From the NCBI GenBank assembly GCA_044464225.1, contig JBIQLN010000005.1, positions 62,001-126,000 of the forward strand: a stretch of 64,000 bases of DNA, read 5' to 3'. Numbering within the stretch: the stretch's first letter is position 1; every line of letters begins with the position of its first letter. The notes below the pieces were generated by a model. That model searched no databases. It saw only the letters and a program-made list of their open reading frames with translations, and was not told the origin of the DNA. The position numbers were made by a program, and so were the translations under genes. The stretch is from 66-474 sp044464225. GTDB taxonomy: Bacteria > Pseudomonadota > Gammaproteobacteria > Xanthomonadales > Rhodanobacteraceae. Shown here in pieces: positions 35,365 through 44,236 of this stretch.

Positions 35365-35402
35365 GGGCTCCCGTGTGGTTTTGTGGGAAAACGTGGGAAA
35401 AC
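35363..35402 (+). promoter_or_regulatory. MraZ operator: four 10-bp repeats
   Basis: From 35363 the sequence reads as four 10-bp units: GTGGGCTCCC, GTGTGGTTTT, GTGGGAAAAC and GTGGGAAAAC. The last two are identical. TGGG boxes at exact helical spacing are the known binding mode of MraZ, which represses its own operon. The array overlaps the promoter's minus-10 end, the presumed start site and the region where an SD for mraZ would lie. Confidence 0.75.
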
Positions 35403-35409
35403 GAGTCGC

Positions 35410-35856
35410 ATGTTCCAGGGCGAAACCGCAATCAGCGTGGATGAAAAGGGTCGGTTGGCGATTCCCACCGCCTACCGCGAACCGATCGCGCGCGTTTGCA
35501 ACAACCACCTGGTGATTGCCTACAACCCCTTCGAGTCGGGCTGTCTGTGGGTGTTCCCGCAGCCCGAATGGGAGCGCGTGCGGGACCAGGTGAACGCGCT
35601 GTCCAGCGTGAAGCGCGTGCATCGTGACCTGCAATTGAAGCTGGTTGGCGCCGCGGCGCAGGTGGAACTGGATACCGCCGCGCGCGTATTGCTGCCCGCC
35701 AGCCAGCGTGCCGCGTCCGGCATCGAGAAGAAGGCGGTGTTGCTCGGCATGGGCAACAAGTTCGAGTTGTGGAGCGAGCAGGCTCACCTCGCCAAGATCC
35801 ACCAGACGATCGGCGAAGAGGAAGTCAGCGAGGAAATGGTGGGACTGAAGTTGTGA
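35410..35856 (+). CDS. mraZ: MraZ, transcriptional repressor of the dcw cluster
   Basis: A protein of 148 residues with the twofold-repeated AbrB-like MraZ domain: MFQGETAISVDEKGRLAIPTAYRE and, in the second half, LDTAARVLLPASQRAASGIEKKAVLLGMGNKFELWSE. MraZ forms rings and binds the repeats just upstream of its own gene. The ATG at 35410 is used because it begins the canonical MFxG; no clear SD is present. It is the first gene of a 14-gene run. Confidence 0.95.
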   Translation: MFQGETAISVDEKGRLAIPTAYREPIARVCNNHLVIAYNPFESGCLWVFPQPEWERVRDQVNALSSVKRVHRDLQLKLVGAAAQVELDTAARVLLPASQRAASGIEKKAVLLGMGNKFELWSEQAHLAKIHQTIGEEEVSEEMVGLKL

Positions 35857-35957
35857 AGCGTGCATTCGGCGAACGGCGGGTGGCGCCGGGTCGGATGCGA
35901 ACGGAACACGGGCGGCGCATGCGGCGTGCGCGAATTCGAATGGATGGAACGCGAGCG

Positions 35958-36914
35958 ATGACGGCCGGTCGGGAGCTTCAGCACATCCCGGTGATGCGGG
36001 AAGCCGTGCTCGCCGGACTGGCGTTGCGTCCGGACGGGCGCTATCTCGACGGTACGTTCGGGCGGGGCGGCCATGCGCGCGCGATGCTGGATCGTCTCGA
36101 CGCGAATGGCCGCTTGTTGTTGATGGATCGCGACCCGCAAGCCATCACGCACGCGCGGCGCGAGTTCGGTGACGATGCCCGCGTCGCGATCCGCCACGCG
36201 AATTTCTCGGAAATGGCCGATTGGGACGAAGCCCGGGCTGGACTCGACGGCGTGCTGCTGGATCTGGGCGTGTCCTCGCCGCAAGTCGATGATGCCGCGC
36301 GCGGCTTCTCGTTCCAGTCGGATGCGCCGTTGGACATGCGCATGGATCCGACCACCGGAATGAGCGCCGCGGATTTCCTGGCGAATGCGGACGAGCGCGC
36401 AATCGCCGACGTGCTGTTTCGTTACGGCGAGGAACGCATGAGCCGGCGCATTGCGCGCGCCATCGTCGCACAACGTGCCGAATCGCCGATCACCACCACG
36501 CGCGAACTCGCGGAACTGGTCGAGCGCACGCTGGGCCGCCGCGAGCGCAACAAGCATCCCGCCACCCGCACGTTCCAGGCACTGCGCCTGCACGTGAACG
36601 ACGAACTCGGTTCGCTCGAGCGCGCGTTGCCGGCCGCCGTGGGCGTCCTGAAGCCGGGCGGACGGCTGGCGGTGATCAGCTTCCACTCGCTGGAAGATCG
36701 CATCGTCAAGCAATTCATCCGCGGCCCGCAGCCGGTTGCCGTACGCCGTGGGCTCCCGGCGCCGCCATCGCAGCCGGCGCCGTTGCGCGCCATCGCTCGT
36801 GCGCAGAGGCCCGATGCCGACGAGGTCGAACGCAATCCGCGCGCGCGTTCCGCGGTGTTGCGCATCGCGGAGAAAATCCAGTCAGAAGCCCGGCCGTCGG
36901 GGGGCTCGCGATGA
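35958..36914 (+). CDS. rsmH: RsmH (MraW), 16S rRNA cytosine-1402 N4-methyltransferase
   Basis: A SAM-dependent methyltransferase of 318 residues. HIPVMREAVL at the start, YLDGTFGRGGHA (SAM-binding motif I), LLDLGVSSPQVD, FSFQSDAPLDMRMD and the C-terminal AVISFHSLEDRIVKQF are all diagnostic. It completes the m4Cm modification of C1402 with RsmI. The ATG at 35958 gives the typical 8-residue lead; the frame is open back to a GTG overlapping the mraZ stop, and ATG codons at 35895, 35916 and 35940 are alternatives. Confidence 0.95.
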   Translation: MTAGRELQHIPVMREAVLAGLALRPDGRYLDGTFGRGGHARAMLDRLDANGRLLLMDRDPQAITHARREFGDDARVAIRHANFSEMADWDEARAGLDGVLLDLGVSSPQVDDAARGFSFQSDAPLDMRMDPTTGMSAADFLANADERAIADVLFRYGEERMSRRIARAIVAQRAESPITTTRELAELVERTLGRRERNKHPATRTFQALRLHVNDELGSLERALPAAVGVLKPGGRLAVISFHSLEDRIVKQFIRGPQPVAVRRGLPAPPSQPAPLRAIARAQRPDADEVERNPRARSAVLRIAEKIQSEARPSGGSR

Positions 36915-37183
36915 AAGCGCTTGGCGCGCTCGCGGTGGGCGTGTTGCTGCTGGCGGTGGTCGCCAGCGGCATCGCGGTGGTGTGGGCGCGCCATCAGGAT
37001 CGCGCGGCGTTCGTGCAGTTGTCGAAGCTGCAGAACCAGCGCGATGCCTTGAACGTCGAATTCGGCCGGCTGGAACTCGAGCAGGCCACCTGGGCCAGTC
37101 CTTCGCGCATCGAGCAGATCGCGCGCGGGCAGCTCGGCATGATCAGTCCGCCCGCGGCCAGCGTGGAGATGATCCACGAATGA
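36911..37183 (+). CDS. ftsL: FtsL, division-septum assembly protein
   Basis: A small bitopic protein of 90 residues: one membrane helix near the N-terminus (ALAVGVLLLAVVASGIAVVWA) followed by a leucine-zipper-like periplasmic coil (AAFVQLSKLQNQRDALNVEFGRLELEQ). It forms the FtsQLB complex that activates FtsWI. It overlaps rsmH and ftsI by 4 bases each. Confidence 0.93.
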   Translation: MKALGALAVGVLLLAVVASGIAVVWARHQDRAAFVQLSKLQNQRDALNVEFGRLELEQATWASPSRIEQIARGQLGMISPPAASVEMIHE

Positions 37184-39000
37184 AACCGCGCCGTCCGCCC
37201 GAATCCACGTCGCACCCGCCGCGCCGGCGCCGGCCGAATCCGCGCATGCGTCTCGCGCTGGTGTTCGGCGTGCTGGGCGCCGCCGCGATCGGCCTGGTTG
37301 CGCGGGCCGTGGATTTGCAGGTGGTGCACCAGGCTTTCCTGCAGCAGCAGGGTGATGCGCGTTTCCTGCGCGAAGTCGAGATTCCGGTATCGCGCGGCAC
37401 GATCTACGACCGCAACGGCGTGCCGTTGGCAGTGTCGACGCCGATGCTTTCGCTGTGGGCGAACCCCGACGAGTTGCTGCAGCACGCCGATCGCATTCCC
37501 GATCTGGCCAAGGCGCTGGGCGTCGACGCCGTCGACCTTGCCCGCAAGTTGCAGTCGCGCAGTGGCCGCGAGTTCGTGTACCTGCGCCGGCTGATGCCAC
37601 CCGAGGCTGCCCAGGCGGTGCTGGCGCAGGGTATTCCGGGCGTCAACGCCCAGCGCGAATACAAGCGCTACTACCCGGATGGCGCCGCGATGGCGCACGT
37701 GCTGGGTTTCACCAACATCGACGATCGCGGACAGGAAGGCCTGGAACTCGCCTACGACGGCTGGCTGGCCGGCAAGCCGGGCGAGAAGCGCGTGATCCGC
37801 GACCGGCTCGGGCGCGTGGTCGAGAACGTCGAGCAGATCCGCGCGCCGGTGCCGGGCCACGACCTGACGCTCAGCATCGACAGCCGCATCCAGTACCTCG
37901 CCTACCAGGCGCTGACCGAGGCGGTGGTGAAGCGCCATGCCGCGTCGGGTTCGATGGTGATCCTCGACCCCCGCAATGGCGAAATCCTGGCGATGGTCAA
38001 CGTGCCGTCGTACAACCCCAACGACCTCGACAACAGCAATCCGGGCCAGCGCCGCAACCGCGCGGTCACCGACGTGACCGAGCCCGGCTCGACCATGAAG
38101 CCGTTCACCGTCACCACCGCGCTGGAATCGGGCAAGTGGACGCCAACCACGATGCTGGACACCAGTCCGGGCTGGTTCATGCTCGACGGGCATACCGTTC
38201 GCGACGACAGCAACAACGGCCGTATAAACGTCAGCGAAGTCATCACCTATTCCAGCAACATCGGCGCTTCCAAGATCTCGCTGACGCTGACGCCGCAGGA
38301 GATGAGCGGCGTACTGCACCAGTTCGGGTTCGGTGCCAGCACCGGCAGTGGGTTCCCCGGCGAAGTGGGTGGATACATCCCGCCGCCACGGAGCTGGGGC
38401 GATTTCGTCAAGGCCACGATTTCGTTCGGCTATGGTCTGAACGTGACCGCGCTGCAACTTGCCCAGGCATACGCGGCCATCGCGGATGGCGGCATCAAGC
38501 ACACGCCGACCTTCATCAAGGGCGACGACAATCCCGGCGTGCGGGTCGAACCCGAAAACATTTCCAGGGAAGTAATGGCGATGCTGCGCACGGTGGTCAG
38601 CCCCAAGGGCACTGCACCCCAGGCGGCGATTCCCGATTACACCGTCGCCGGCAAAACCGGCACCGCGCACCTCGCGATCGCAGGCGGCTATTCGCACAAT
38701 CGCTACGCTGCGTTGTTCTGCGGGATCGTGCCGGCCAGCGACCCGCGCCTGGTCGGGGTGGTGATCATCCGCGATGCCGGCGGCCATGGCGGCGAATATT
38801 TCGGCGGACTGGTTTCCGCGCCGGTCTTCCGCGAAGTGATGAGCGGCGCGCTGCGCCTGCTCGATGTCCCGCCCGACAACGTGCAGCAGTGGTATGCGGG
38901 CGGTCCCGTCACGCCCGCGCCGGCTCCGCCGCCTGCCCCGGTTACCCCGGTGGCGGCGACCGCGATCGTGCCGCGCACCGCACAAGGCGGTGCACCTTGA
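37180..39000 (+). CDS. ftsI: FtsI (PBP3), septal peptidoglycan transpeptidase
   Basis: A class B penicillin-binding protein of 606 residues. After a basic cytoplasmic N-terminus and one membrane helix (RLALVFGVLGAAAIGLVARAV) come the pedestal domain (PVSRGTIYDRNGVPLA) and the transpeptidase domain. Active-site motifs are STMK (in TEPGSTMKPF), SSN (YSSNIGASK) and KTG (AGKTGTAH). It crosslinks septal peptidoglycan with FtsW. The Pro/Ala-rich C-terminal tail (about 35 residues) is longer than in E. coli and looks disordered. Confidence 0.97.
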   Translation: MKPRRPPESTSHPPRRRRPNPRMRLALVFGVLGAAAIGLVARAVDLQVVHQAFLQQQGDARFLREVEIPVSRGTIYDRNGVPLAVSTPMLSLWANPDELLQHADRIPDLAKALGVDAVDLARKLQSRSGREFVYLRRLMPPEAAQAVLAQGIPGVNAQREYKRYYPDGAAMAHVLGFTNIDDRGQEGLELAYDGWLAGKPGEKRVIRDRLGRVVENVEQIRAPVPGHDLTLSIDSRIQYLAYQALTEAVVKRHAASGSMVILDPRNGEILAMVNVPSYNPNDLDNSNPGQRRNRAVTDVTEPGSTMKPFTVTTALESGKWTPTTMLDTSPGWFMLDGHTVRDDSNNGRINVSEVITYSSNIGASKISLTLTPQEMSGVLHQFGFGASTGSGFPGEVGGYIPPPRSWGDFVKATISFGYGLNVTALQLAQAYAAIADGGIKHTPTFIKGDDNPGVRVEPENISREVMAMLRTVVSPKGTAPQAAIPDYTVAGKTGTAHLAIAGGYSHNRYAALFCGIVPASDPRLVGVVIIRDAGGHGGEYFGGLVSAPVFREVMSGALRLLDVPPDNVQQWYAGGPVTPAPAPPPAPVTPVAATAIVPRTAQGGAP

Positions 39001-39005
39001 ACGCG

Positions 39006-40517
39006 ATGCGACTCCACGACCTGCTGCGCGGCATTGCGACGTCCGCACCCGGCGACATCGTGGTGTCGGGGCTGACGCAGGATTCGCATGCCGTGCGCGC
39101 AGGCGATGCTTTCGTGGCGCTGGCGGGCGCGAAGCACCACGGGATCGAGTTTGCGGAGGCGGCGATCGAACGAGGCGCAGTAGCGGTGCTGGCAGAGCAA
39201 CAGGAACCCGGAACCGCGGGTCGGGCCCTCGGCGCCCGCGGGTACGAGGCCTCTCCCGAGCGCCAATCCCGCGTCCCCGGTCCCGTGGTCTGGATCGAAA
39301 ACCTCCGCACCCACCTCGGCGCCATCGCCGCGCGCTTCTACGGCGACCCATCCGCCTCCATGACGGTCATCGGCGTCACCGGTACCAGCGGCAAGACGTC
39401 CACCGTACAGATGCTGGCTCAGGCGTTCGCACACCTGGGCAAGCGCGCCGCCACCATCGGTACGTTGGGGGCGGGGCTGCATGGCGCCCTGCGCGCCGGC
39501 GAACGCACCACGCCGGATGTCATCCGCGTGCACGGTTTGCTGGCCGAATTCCGCGAGGCCGGAGCCACGGACCTGGCGATGGAAGTCTCTTCGCACGCGC
39601 TGGACCAGCATCGCGTCGACGGCGTCCACTTCGACGTGGCGGTGTTCACCAACCTGACGCGCGACCATCTCGACTACCACGGTACGATGCAAGCCTACGG
39701 CGCGGCCAAGGCCAAACTGTTCGCATGGCCGGACCTCGGCGCCGCCATCATCAACGTCGATGATGCATTCGGGCGCGAGCTGGCGCCGCGGGTACCCGCG
39801 GGCGTGCGGGTCCTGCGCTGCGGCCTTGCGTCGAATGACGCCGGCATCCGCGCCACTGGCGTGCACACCCACTCCGGAGGCATCGATTTCGAGGTTGCGA
39901 CGCCGTGGGGAACGGCCGCCGTCCAAAGCCGTTTGCTCGGCCGCTTCAACGTCGCGAACCTGCTGGCGGTCGTCGGCGTGCTGGGTGTGCTGGAAGTGCC
40001 ATTCGACCGGATCATCGATGCGTTGCAGTCGCTGGAGTCCGTGCCTGGCCGCATGAACCGCCTGGGCGGCGGGGGCTTGCCGCTGGTGGTGGTCGATTAT
40101 TCGCACAAGCCCGATCCGCTGGAGCAGGTACTCGCGACCTTGCGCGCACATTGCGAAGGCCGATTGATCTGCGTGTTCGGTTGCGGCGGCGAGCGCGATG
40201 CGGGCAAACGCCCGGTCATGGGCGGGATCGCCGAGCGGCTGGCGGATGTCGTGATCGTCACCGACGACAACCCGCGCGGAGAGGACGGCGACGCGATCGT
40301 CGCGCAGATCGTGGCGGGCATGCGCGCGCCGGAGCGTGCCAGGGTGGAGCGTGACCGCGCACGCGCGATCGACGTGGCGATCAGGCAAGCGGGCGCGGGT
40401 GACGTGGTGTTGATCGCCGGCAAGGGTCACGAGGCCTACCAGGAGGTCGCGGGCACCAAGCGCCCGTTCGACGATCTGCAGGTCGCGCGGGCCGCACTGG
40501 AGGCGCGGCCATGCTGA
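39006..40517 (+). CDS. murE: MurE, UDP-MurNAc-tripeptide synthetase (meso-DAP adding)
   Basis: A Mur ligase of 503 residues. The ATP loop is VTGTSGKTSTVQM, and the DNPRGED motif in the C-terminal domain selects meso-diaminopimelate. The N-terminal domain carries an extra Arg/Gly/Pro-rich segment (about residues 66-92) compared with the families I know. It works in the cytoplasm. The ATG at 39006 is chosen; a TTG at 38997 overlapping the ftsI stop is an alternative. It overlaps murF by 7 bases. Confidence 0.96.
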   Translation: MRLHDLLRGIATSAPGDIVVSGLTQDSHAVRAGDAFVALAGAKHHGIEFAEAAIERGAVAVLAEQQEPGTAGRALGARGYEASPERQSRVPGPVVWIENLRTHLGAIAARFYGDPSASMTVIGVTGTSGKTSTVQMLAQAFAHLGKRAATIGTLGAGLHGALRAGERTTPDVIRVHGLLAEFREAGATDLAMEVSSHALDQHRVDGVHFDVAVFTNLTRDHLDYHGTMQAYGAAKAKLFAWPDLGAAIINVDDAFGRELAPRVPAGVRVLRCGLASNDAGIRATGVHTHSGGIDFEVATPWGTAAVQSRLLGRFNVANLLAVVGVLGVLEVPFDRIIDALQSLESVPGRMNRLGGGGLPLVVVDYSHKPDPLEQVLATLRAHCEGRLICVFGCGGERDAGKRPVMGGIAERLADVVIVTDDNPRGEDGDAIVAQIVAGMRAPERARVERDRARAIDVAIRQAGAGDVVLIAGKGHEAYQEVAGTKRPFDDLQVARAALEARPC

Positions 40518-41881
40518 ACCTGCGCCTGAAGGAAATCGCGGTGTGGGTACGCGGCGTGCTGCAGGGCGCCGACGCGGATGTATGTGGGGTGTCCACCGAT
40601 TCGCGCACGATCCGGAGCGGCGAAGTTTTCGTCGCGTTGAGGGGCGAAACGCACGATGGCCATGACCACGTCGCGGCGGCAGCCGAACGCGGTGCCAGCG
40701 GCGCGATCGTGTCGCGCCGGGTGGGCGCCGACCTTCCGCAGGTGGTGGTGGCCGACACGCTGCATGCGTTGGGCGATCTCGCCAGCGCGGTGCGCGCGCA
40801 GCGCGACGTGACGGTGGTCGGCATCACCGGTTCCAACGGCAAGACCAGCGTCAAGGCACTGGCCGCGCGGATCCTGGCGCGGCACGGACCCACCCATAGC
40901 AACGCCGGCAGCTTCAACAACGAAATCGGCCTGCCGCTGACGCTGCTGGCGATGCCGCGCGACACGCGTTACGCGGTGCTGGAAATGGGCGCGGGCAAAC
41001 CGGGCGATATCGCCTACCTTGCGGCGATCGCGCGCCCCCGGATAGGACTGGTCAACAACATCGCGCCGGCGCATCTGGAACGGATGCGTACGCTCGAAGG
41101 CATCGCTGAAACCAAGGGTGCGATATACCAGGCGCTGCCCCCCGATGGCGTGGCAGTGATCAACGCCGACGATGCGTTCGCGATCTATTTCACGGGACTC
41201 GCGGGTTCGCGGCGCATCCTGCGTTTCGGCATCGACGCGCCCGCCGACGTGGGTGCCGGCGACATTCACCTCCACGCCGACGGCAGCGATTTCGAGTTGC
41301 GGATGCCGGCCGGCAGCGCACGCGTACACCTGCCGCTGCCCGGTCGCCACAACGTCGCGAACGCACTGGCGGCCGCCGCCATCGCGCATGCGGCAGGCGC
41401 CGGGTTGGACGTGATCGTGGCGGGCCTGCAGTCCGCCGAGGCGGTGGGTGGCAGGTTGCTGCGGCATGCATCGCCGCAGGGCTGGGTCTTGTTCGACGAC
41501 AGCTACAACGCCAATCCAGGCTCGGCGCTGGCCGCGGTGGCGACGCTGGCGCTGCAACCGGGCGAGCGCTGGCTGGTACTGGGCAACATGGGTGAACTGG
41601 GCCCGGATGCGGCCGCGCTGCATGCGCGCATCGGCCGGGCCGCGCGCGAACAGGGCATCGCACGCGTATACGTGGTCGGGGACCTGGCCGCGAATGCCGC
41701 CGAGGCTTTCGGCAGCGACGCGCGGGTGTTTCCCGACCAGGCCGCGTTGATCGATGCCTTGCGCCAGGACCTGCGCCCCGGCGTCAGCGCGCTTGTGAAG
41801 GGGTCGCACGCGTCACGCATGGAAAAGGTGGTCGCGGCGCTGGTGGGCGAGGGCAGGGGGGAGGACCGGCATGCTGCTTGA
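40511..41881 (+). CDS. murF: MurF, UDP-MurNAc-pentapeptide synthetase
   Basis: A Mur ligase of 456 residues that adds D-Ala-D-Ala to the tripeptide precursor. Key regions are GVSTDSRTIRSGEVFVAL (N-terminal uridine-binding), VVGITGSNGKTSVKAL (ATP loop), NNEIGLPLTLL and DDSYNANPGS (typical of MurF). It overlaps murE by 7 bases and mraY by 11. Confidence 0.97.
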   Translation: MLNLRLKEIAVWVRGVLQGADADVCGVSTDSRTIRSGEVFVALRGETHDGHDHVAAAAERGASGAIVSRRVGADLPQVVVADTLHALGDLASAVRAQRDVTVVGITGSNGKTSVKALAARILARHGPTHSNAGSFNNEIGLPLTLLAMPRDTRYAVLEMGAGKPGDIAYLAAIARPRIGLVNNIAPAHLERMRTLEGIAETKGAIYQALPPDGVAVINADDAFAIYFTGLAGSRRILRFGIDAPADVGAGDIHLHADGSDFELRMPAGSARVHLPLPGRHNVANALAAAAIAHAAGAGLDVIVAGLQSAEAVGGRLLRHASPQGWVLFDDSYNANPGSALAAVATLALQPGERWLVLGNMGELGPDAAALHARIGRAAREQGIARVYVVGDLAANAAEAFGSDARVFPDQAALIDALRQDLRPGVSALVKGSHASRMEKVVAALVGEGRGEDRHAA

Positions 41882-42953
41882 GCTCTCCCACTGGCTGGAA
41901 CACTACTTCGGGCCGCTGCGGCTGTTCGACTACATCACGTTCCGCACGATCATGGCGGCGCTGACCGCGCTGTTCGTCGCCCTGTTTTGCGGCCCGGCGA
42001 TGATCCGCCGCCTGACCGCGTTGAAGGCGGGGCAGGTGGTGCGCAGCGACGGACCGCAGACGCACCTGTCCAAGGCCGGCACGCCCACGATGGGCGGCAC
42101 GCTGATCCTTGCCGCGATCGTGGTGGCGACGCTCGTATGGGGCGACCTGACCAGTCGTTACCTGTGGGTGGTGCTGCTGGTGACGCTGGCCTGCGGCGTG
42201 ATCGGTTTCTACGACGACTACCGCAAGCTGGTGCTGAAGGATCCGCACGGCTTGCCGGCGCGCTGGAAATACCTGGCGCAATCGGTGGTGGGTCTCGCCG
42301 CCGCGCTGTTCCTGTTCCATACCGCCGACGTGCCCGCGGCGACCGCGTTGTACGTGCCGCTGTTCAAGCACGTGGCAATTCCGCTGGGTGGCGGCTTCGT
42401 GGTGGTCGCGTATTTGTGGATCGTCGGTTTTTCCAACGCGGTGAACCTCACCGATGGACTGGACGGCCTCGCGATCATGCCGGCGGTGCTGGTGACCGCG
42501 GCGCTGGGTGCGTTCGCGTACCTCGCCGGCAACGCGGTGTTCTCGGCTTACCTTGGCATTCCGTCGATTCCGGGCGCGGGGGAACTCGCGGTGTTCTGCG
42601 GCGCGCTGACCGGCGCCGGGCTGGGCTTCCTGTGGTTCAACACCTATCCCGCGCAGGTGTTCATGGGCGACGTCGGCGCGCTCGCGATCGGCTCGGCCAT
42701 CGGTTGCGTGGCGGTGATCGTGCGCCAGGAAATCATCCTGCTGGTGATGGGCGGGTTGTTCGTGGTCGAGACCGCTTCGGTGATGCTGCAGGTCGGCAGC
42801 TTCAAGTTGCGTGGCAAGCGCGTGTTCCGGATGGCGCCCATCCACCACCACTTCGAGTTGAAGGGCTGGCCCGAACCGCGCGTGATCGTGCGCTTCTGGA
42901 TCATTTCGGTGGTGCTGGTGCTGGTTGGTTTGGCGACGTTGAAGGTGCGTTGA
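41871..42953 (+). CDS. mraY: MraY, phospho-MurNAc-pentapeptide translocase
   Basis: A polytopic protein of 360 residues that makes lipid I. Conserved features are KAGTPTMGGTL, the aspartates in GFYDDYRKL, AVNLTDGLDGLA and the HHHFELKGWPEPRVIVRFW loop near the C-terminus. Ten hydrophobic helices are visible. Only 2 bases separate it from ftsW; murD, usual at this point, is not present. Confidence 0.97.
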   Translation: MLLELSHWLEHYFGPLRLFDYITFRTIMAALTALFVALFCGPAMIRRLTALKAGQVVRSDGPQTHLSKAGTPTMGGTLILAAIVVATLVWGDLTSRYLWVVLLVTLACGVIGFYDDYRKLVLKDPHGLPARWKYLAQSVVGLAAALFLFHTADVPAATALYVPLFKHVAIPLGGGFVVVAYLWIVGFSNAVNLTDGLDGLAIMPAVLVTAALGAFAYLAGNAVFSAYLGIPSIPGAGELAVFCGALTGAGLGFLWFNTYPAQVFMGDVGALAIGSAIGCVAVIVRQEIILLVMGGLFVVETASVMLQVGSFKLRGKRVFRMAPIHHHFELKGWPEPRVIVRFWIISVVLVLVGLATLKVR

Positions 42954-42955
42954 GG

Positions 42956-44236
42956 ATGCTCGGATTCGGTTCATCGCAGGCGGTGCGCAAGCTCGGTCCC
43001 AAGGGCCGCCACGACCCGTGGCTGCTGCTGGCGATCACCGGGCTGGCCACGTTCGGCATCGTGATGGTGGCGTCCAGTTCCATCGCGGTGGCCGACGGGC
43101 AGCACATCGGCGAGTTCTACTACCTGAAGCGCCATCTGGTTTTCCTCGCCGCGGGTGGCGCGGTGGCGGTGTGGATCGCGCTGCGCATGGAGCTCGACAA
43201 GCTGGAAAAGCATTCGGGCTGGCTGATGCTGGGCACGTTCGCGCTGCTGCTGCTGGTGTTCATTCCGCACATCGGGATGCGCATCAATGGCGCGCGCCGC
43301 TGGATCAATCTCGGTGTTTCCGGGTTCCAGCCGGTCGAACTGGCCAAGCTGGCGGTGGTGGTGTACGTCGCCAGTTACCTGGTGCGTCATCGCGATGCGG
43401 TCGAAACGAAATTCCTGGGTGCGGTGAAGCCGGTGCTGGTGGCGGGTGCGACCGCGTTCCTGTTGCTGATCCAGCCCGACTTCGGTTCCGCCGCGCTGAT
43501 CGGCGTGGTGACGATCGGGATGTTGTGGCTGGCCGGCGCACGCATGCGCAACCTCGTGATCATGGGCCTGCCGCTGGTGCCACTGGGCGCGTGGCTGGCG
43601 CTATCGACCGACTATCGCGTCAAGCGCCTGACGTCGTTCCTCGATCCGTGGAAGGATCCGTTCGACAACGGCTTCCAGTTGACCCAGGCGCTGATTGCGG
43701 TCGGACGCGGCAAGTGGTTCGGGGTGGGTCTCGGCGGCAGCGTGCAGAAGCTGTTCTACCTGCCGGAAGCGCACACCGATTTCATCCTGGCGGTGATCGC
43801 CGAGGAACTCGGATTCGTCGGCGTGGTGTTCGTGCTGGCGCTGTTCGCGCTGCTGGTGGGGCGCGGCCTGCAGCTGGGCCTGCGCGGCGTGGAGGTGGGC
43901 CAGCATCGTGCCGGCTATGTCGCGTTCGGCATTTCGCTGATGGTCGGCCTGCAGGCATTGGTGTCGGTGGGCGTGAACCTCGGCGTGCTGCCGACCAAGG
44001 GCCTGACGCTGCCGCTGATCAGCTCCGGCGGCTCCAGCACGCTGATGACCTGCGTGATGCTGGGCGTGCTGGTGCGCGCGGGTTACGAAATCCATCGCGC
44101 CGAGGATGCACGCCGCATGGCGACGCGGCGCAGCGCGAATCCCCAGCCGGCGGTCCCTGCCGACCCCGTCGCCGCCGAATTGCCGCGGGCCGCCCGTACT
44201 CGCATCGCTCCCCGCTTCGACGAGGTGAACGCATGA
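42956..44236 (+). CDS. ftsW: FtsW, septal peptidoglycan glycosyltransferase (SEDS family)
   Basis: A SEDS protein of 426 residues with about ten helices. Conserved pieces are NGARRWINLGVSGFQPVELAK, LIQPDFGSAALI, LPEAHTDFILAVIAEELGF and LPLISSGGSSTL. It polymerises lipid II in complex with FtsI. A GAGG motif lies just before the ATG at 42956. The C-terminal cytoplasmic tail of about 50 residues is Ala/Arg-rich. Confidence 0.96.
   Translation: MLGFGSSQAVRKLGPKGRHDPWLLLAITGLATFGIVMVASSSIAVADGQHIGEFYYLKRHLVFLAAGGAVAVWIALRMELDKLEKHSGWLMLGTFALLLLVFIPHIGMRINGARRWINLGVSGFQPVELAKLAVVVYVASYLVRHRDAVETKFLGAVKPVLVAGATAFLLLIQPDFGSAALIGVVTIGMLWLAGARMRNLVIMGLPLVPLGAWLALSTDYRVKRLTSFLDPWKDPFDNGFQLTQALIAVGRGKWFGVGLGGSVQKLFYLPEAHTDFILAVIAEELGFVGVVFVLALFALLVGRGLQLGLRGVEVGQHRAGYVAFGISLMVGLQALVSVGVNLGVLPTKGLTLPLISSGGSSTLMTCVMLGVLVRAGYEIHRAEDARRMATRRSANPQPAVPADPVAAELPRAARTRIAPRFDEVNA

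Noticed and set aside
36994..39351. A 785-codon minus-strand frame opposite ftsI
   Set aside because: It is antisense to an intact ftsI with all active-site motifs; composition is shadow-like.
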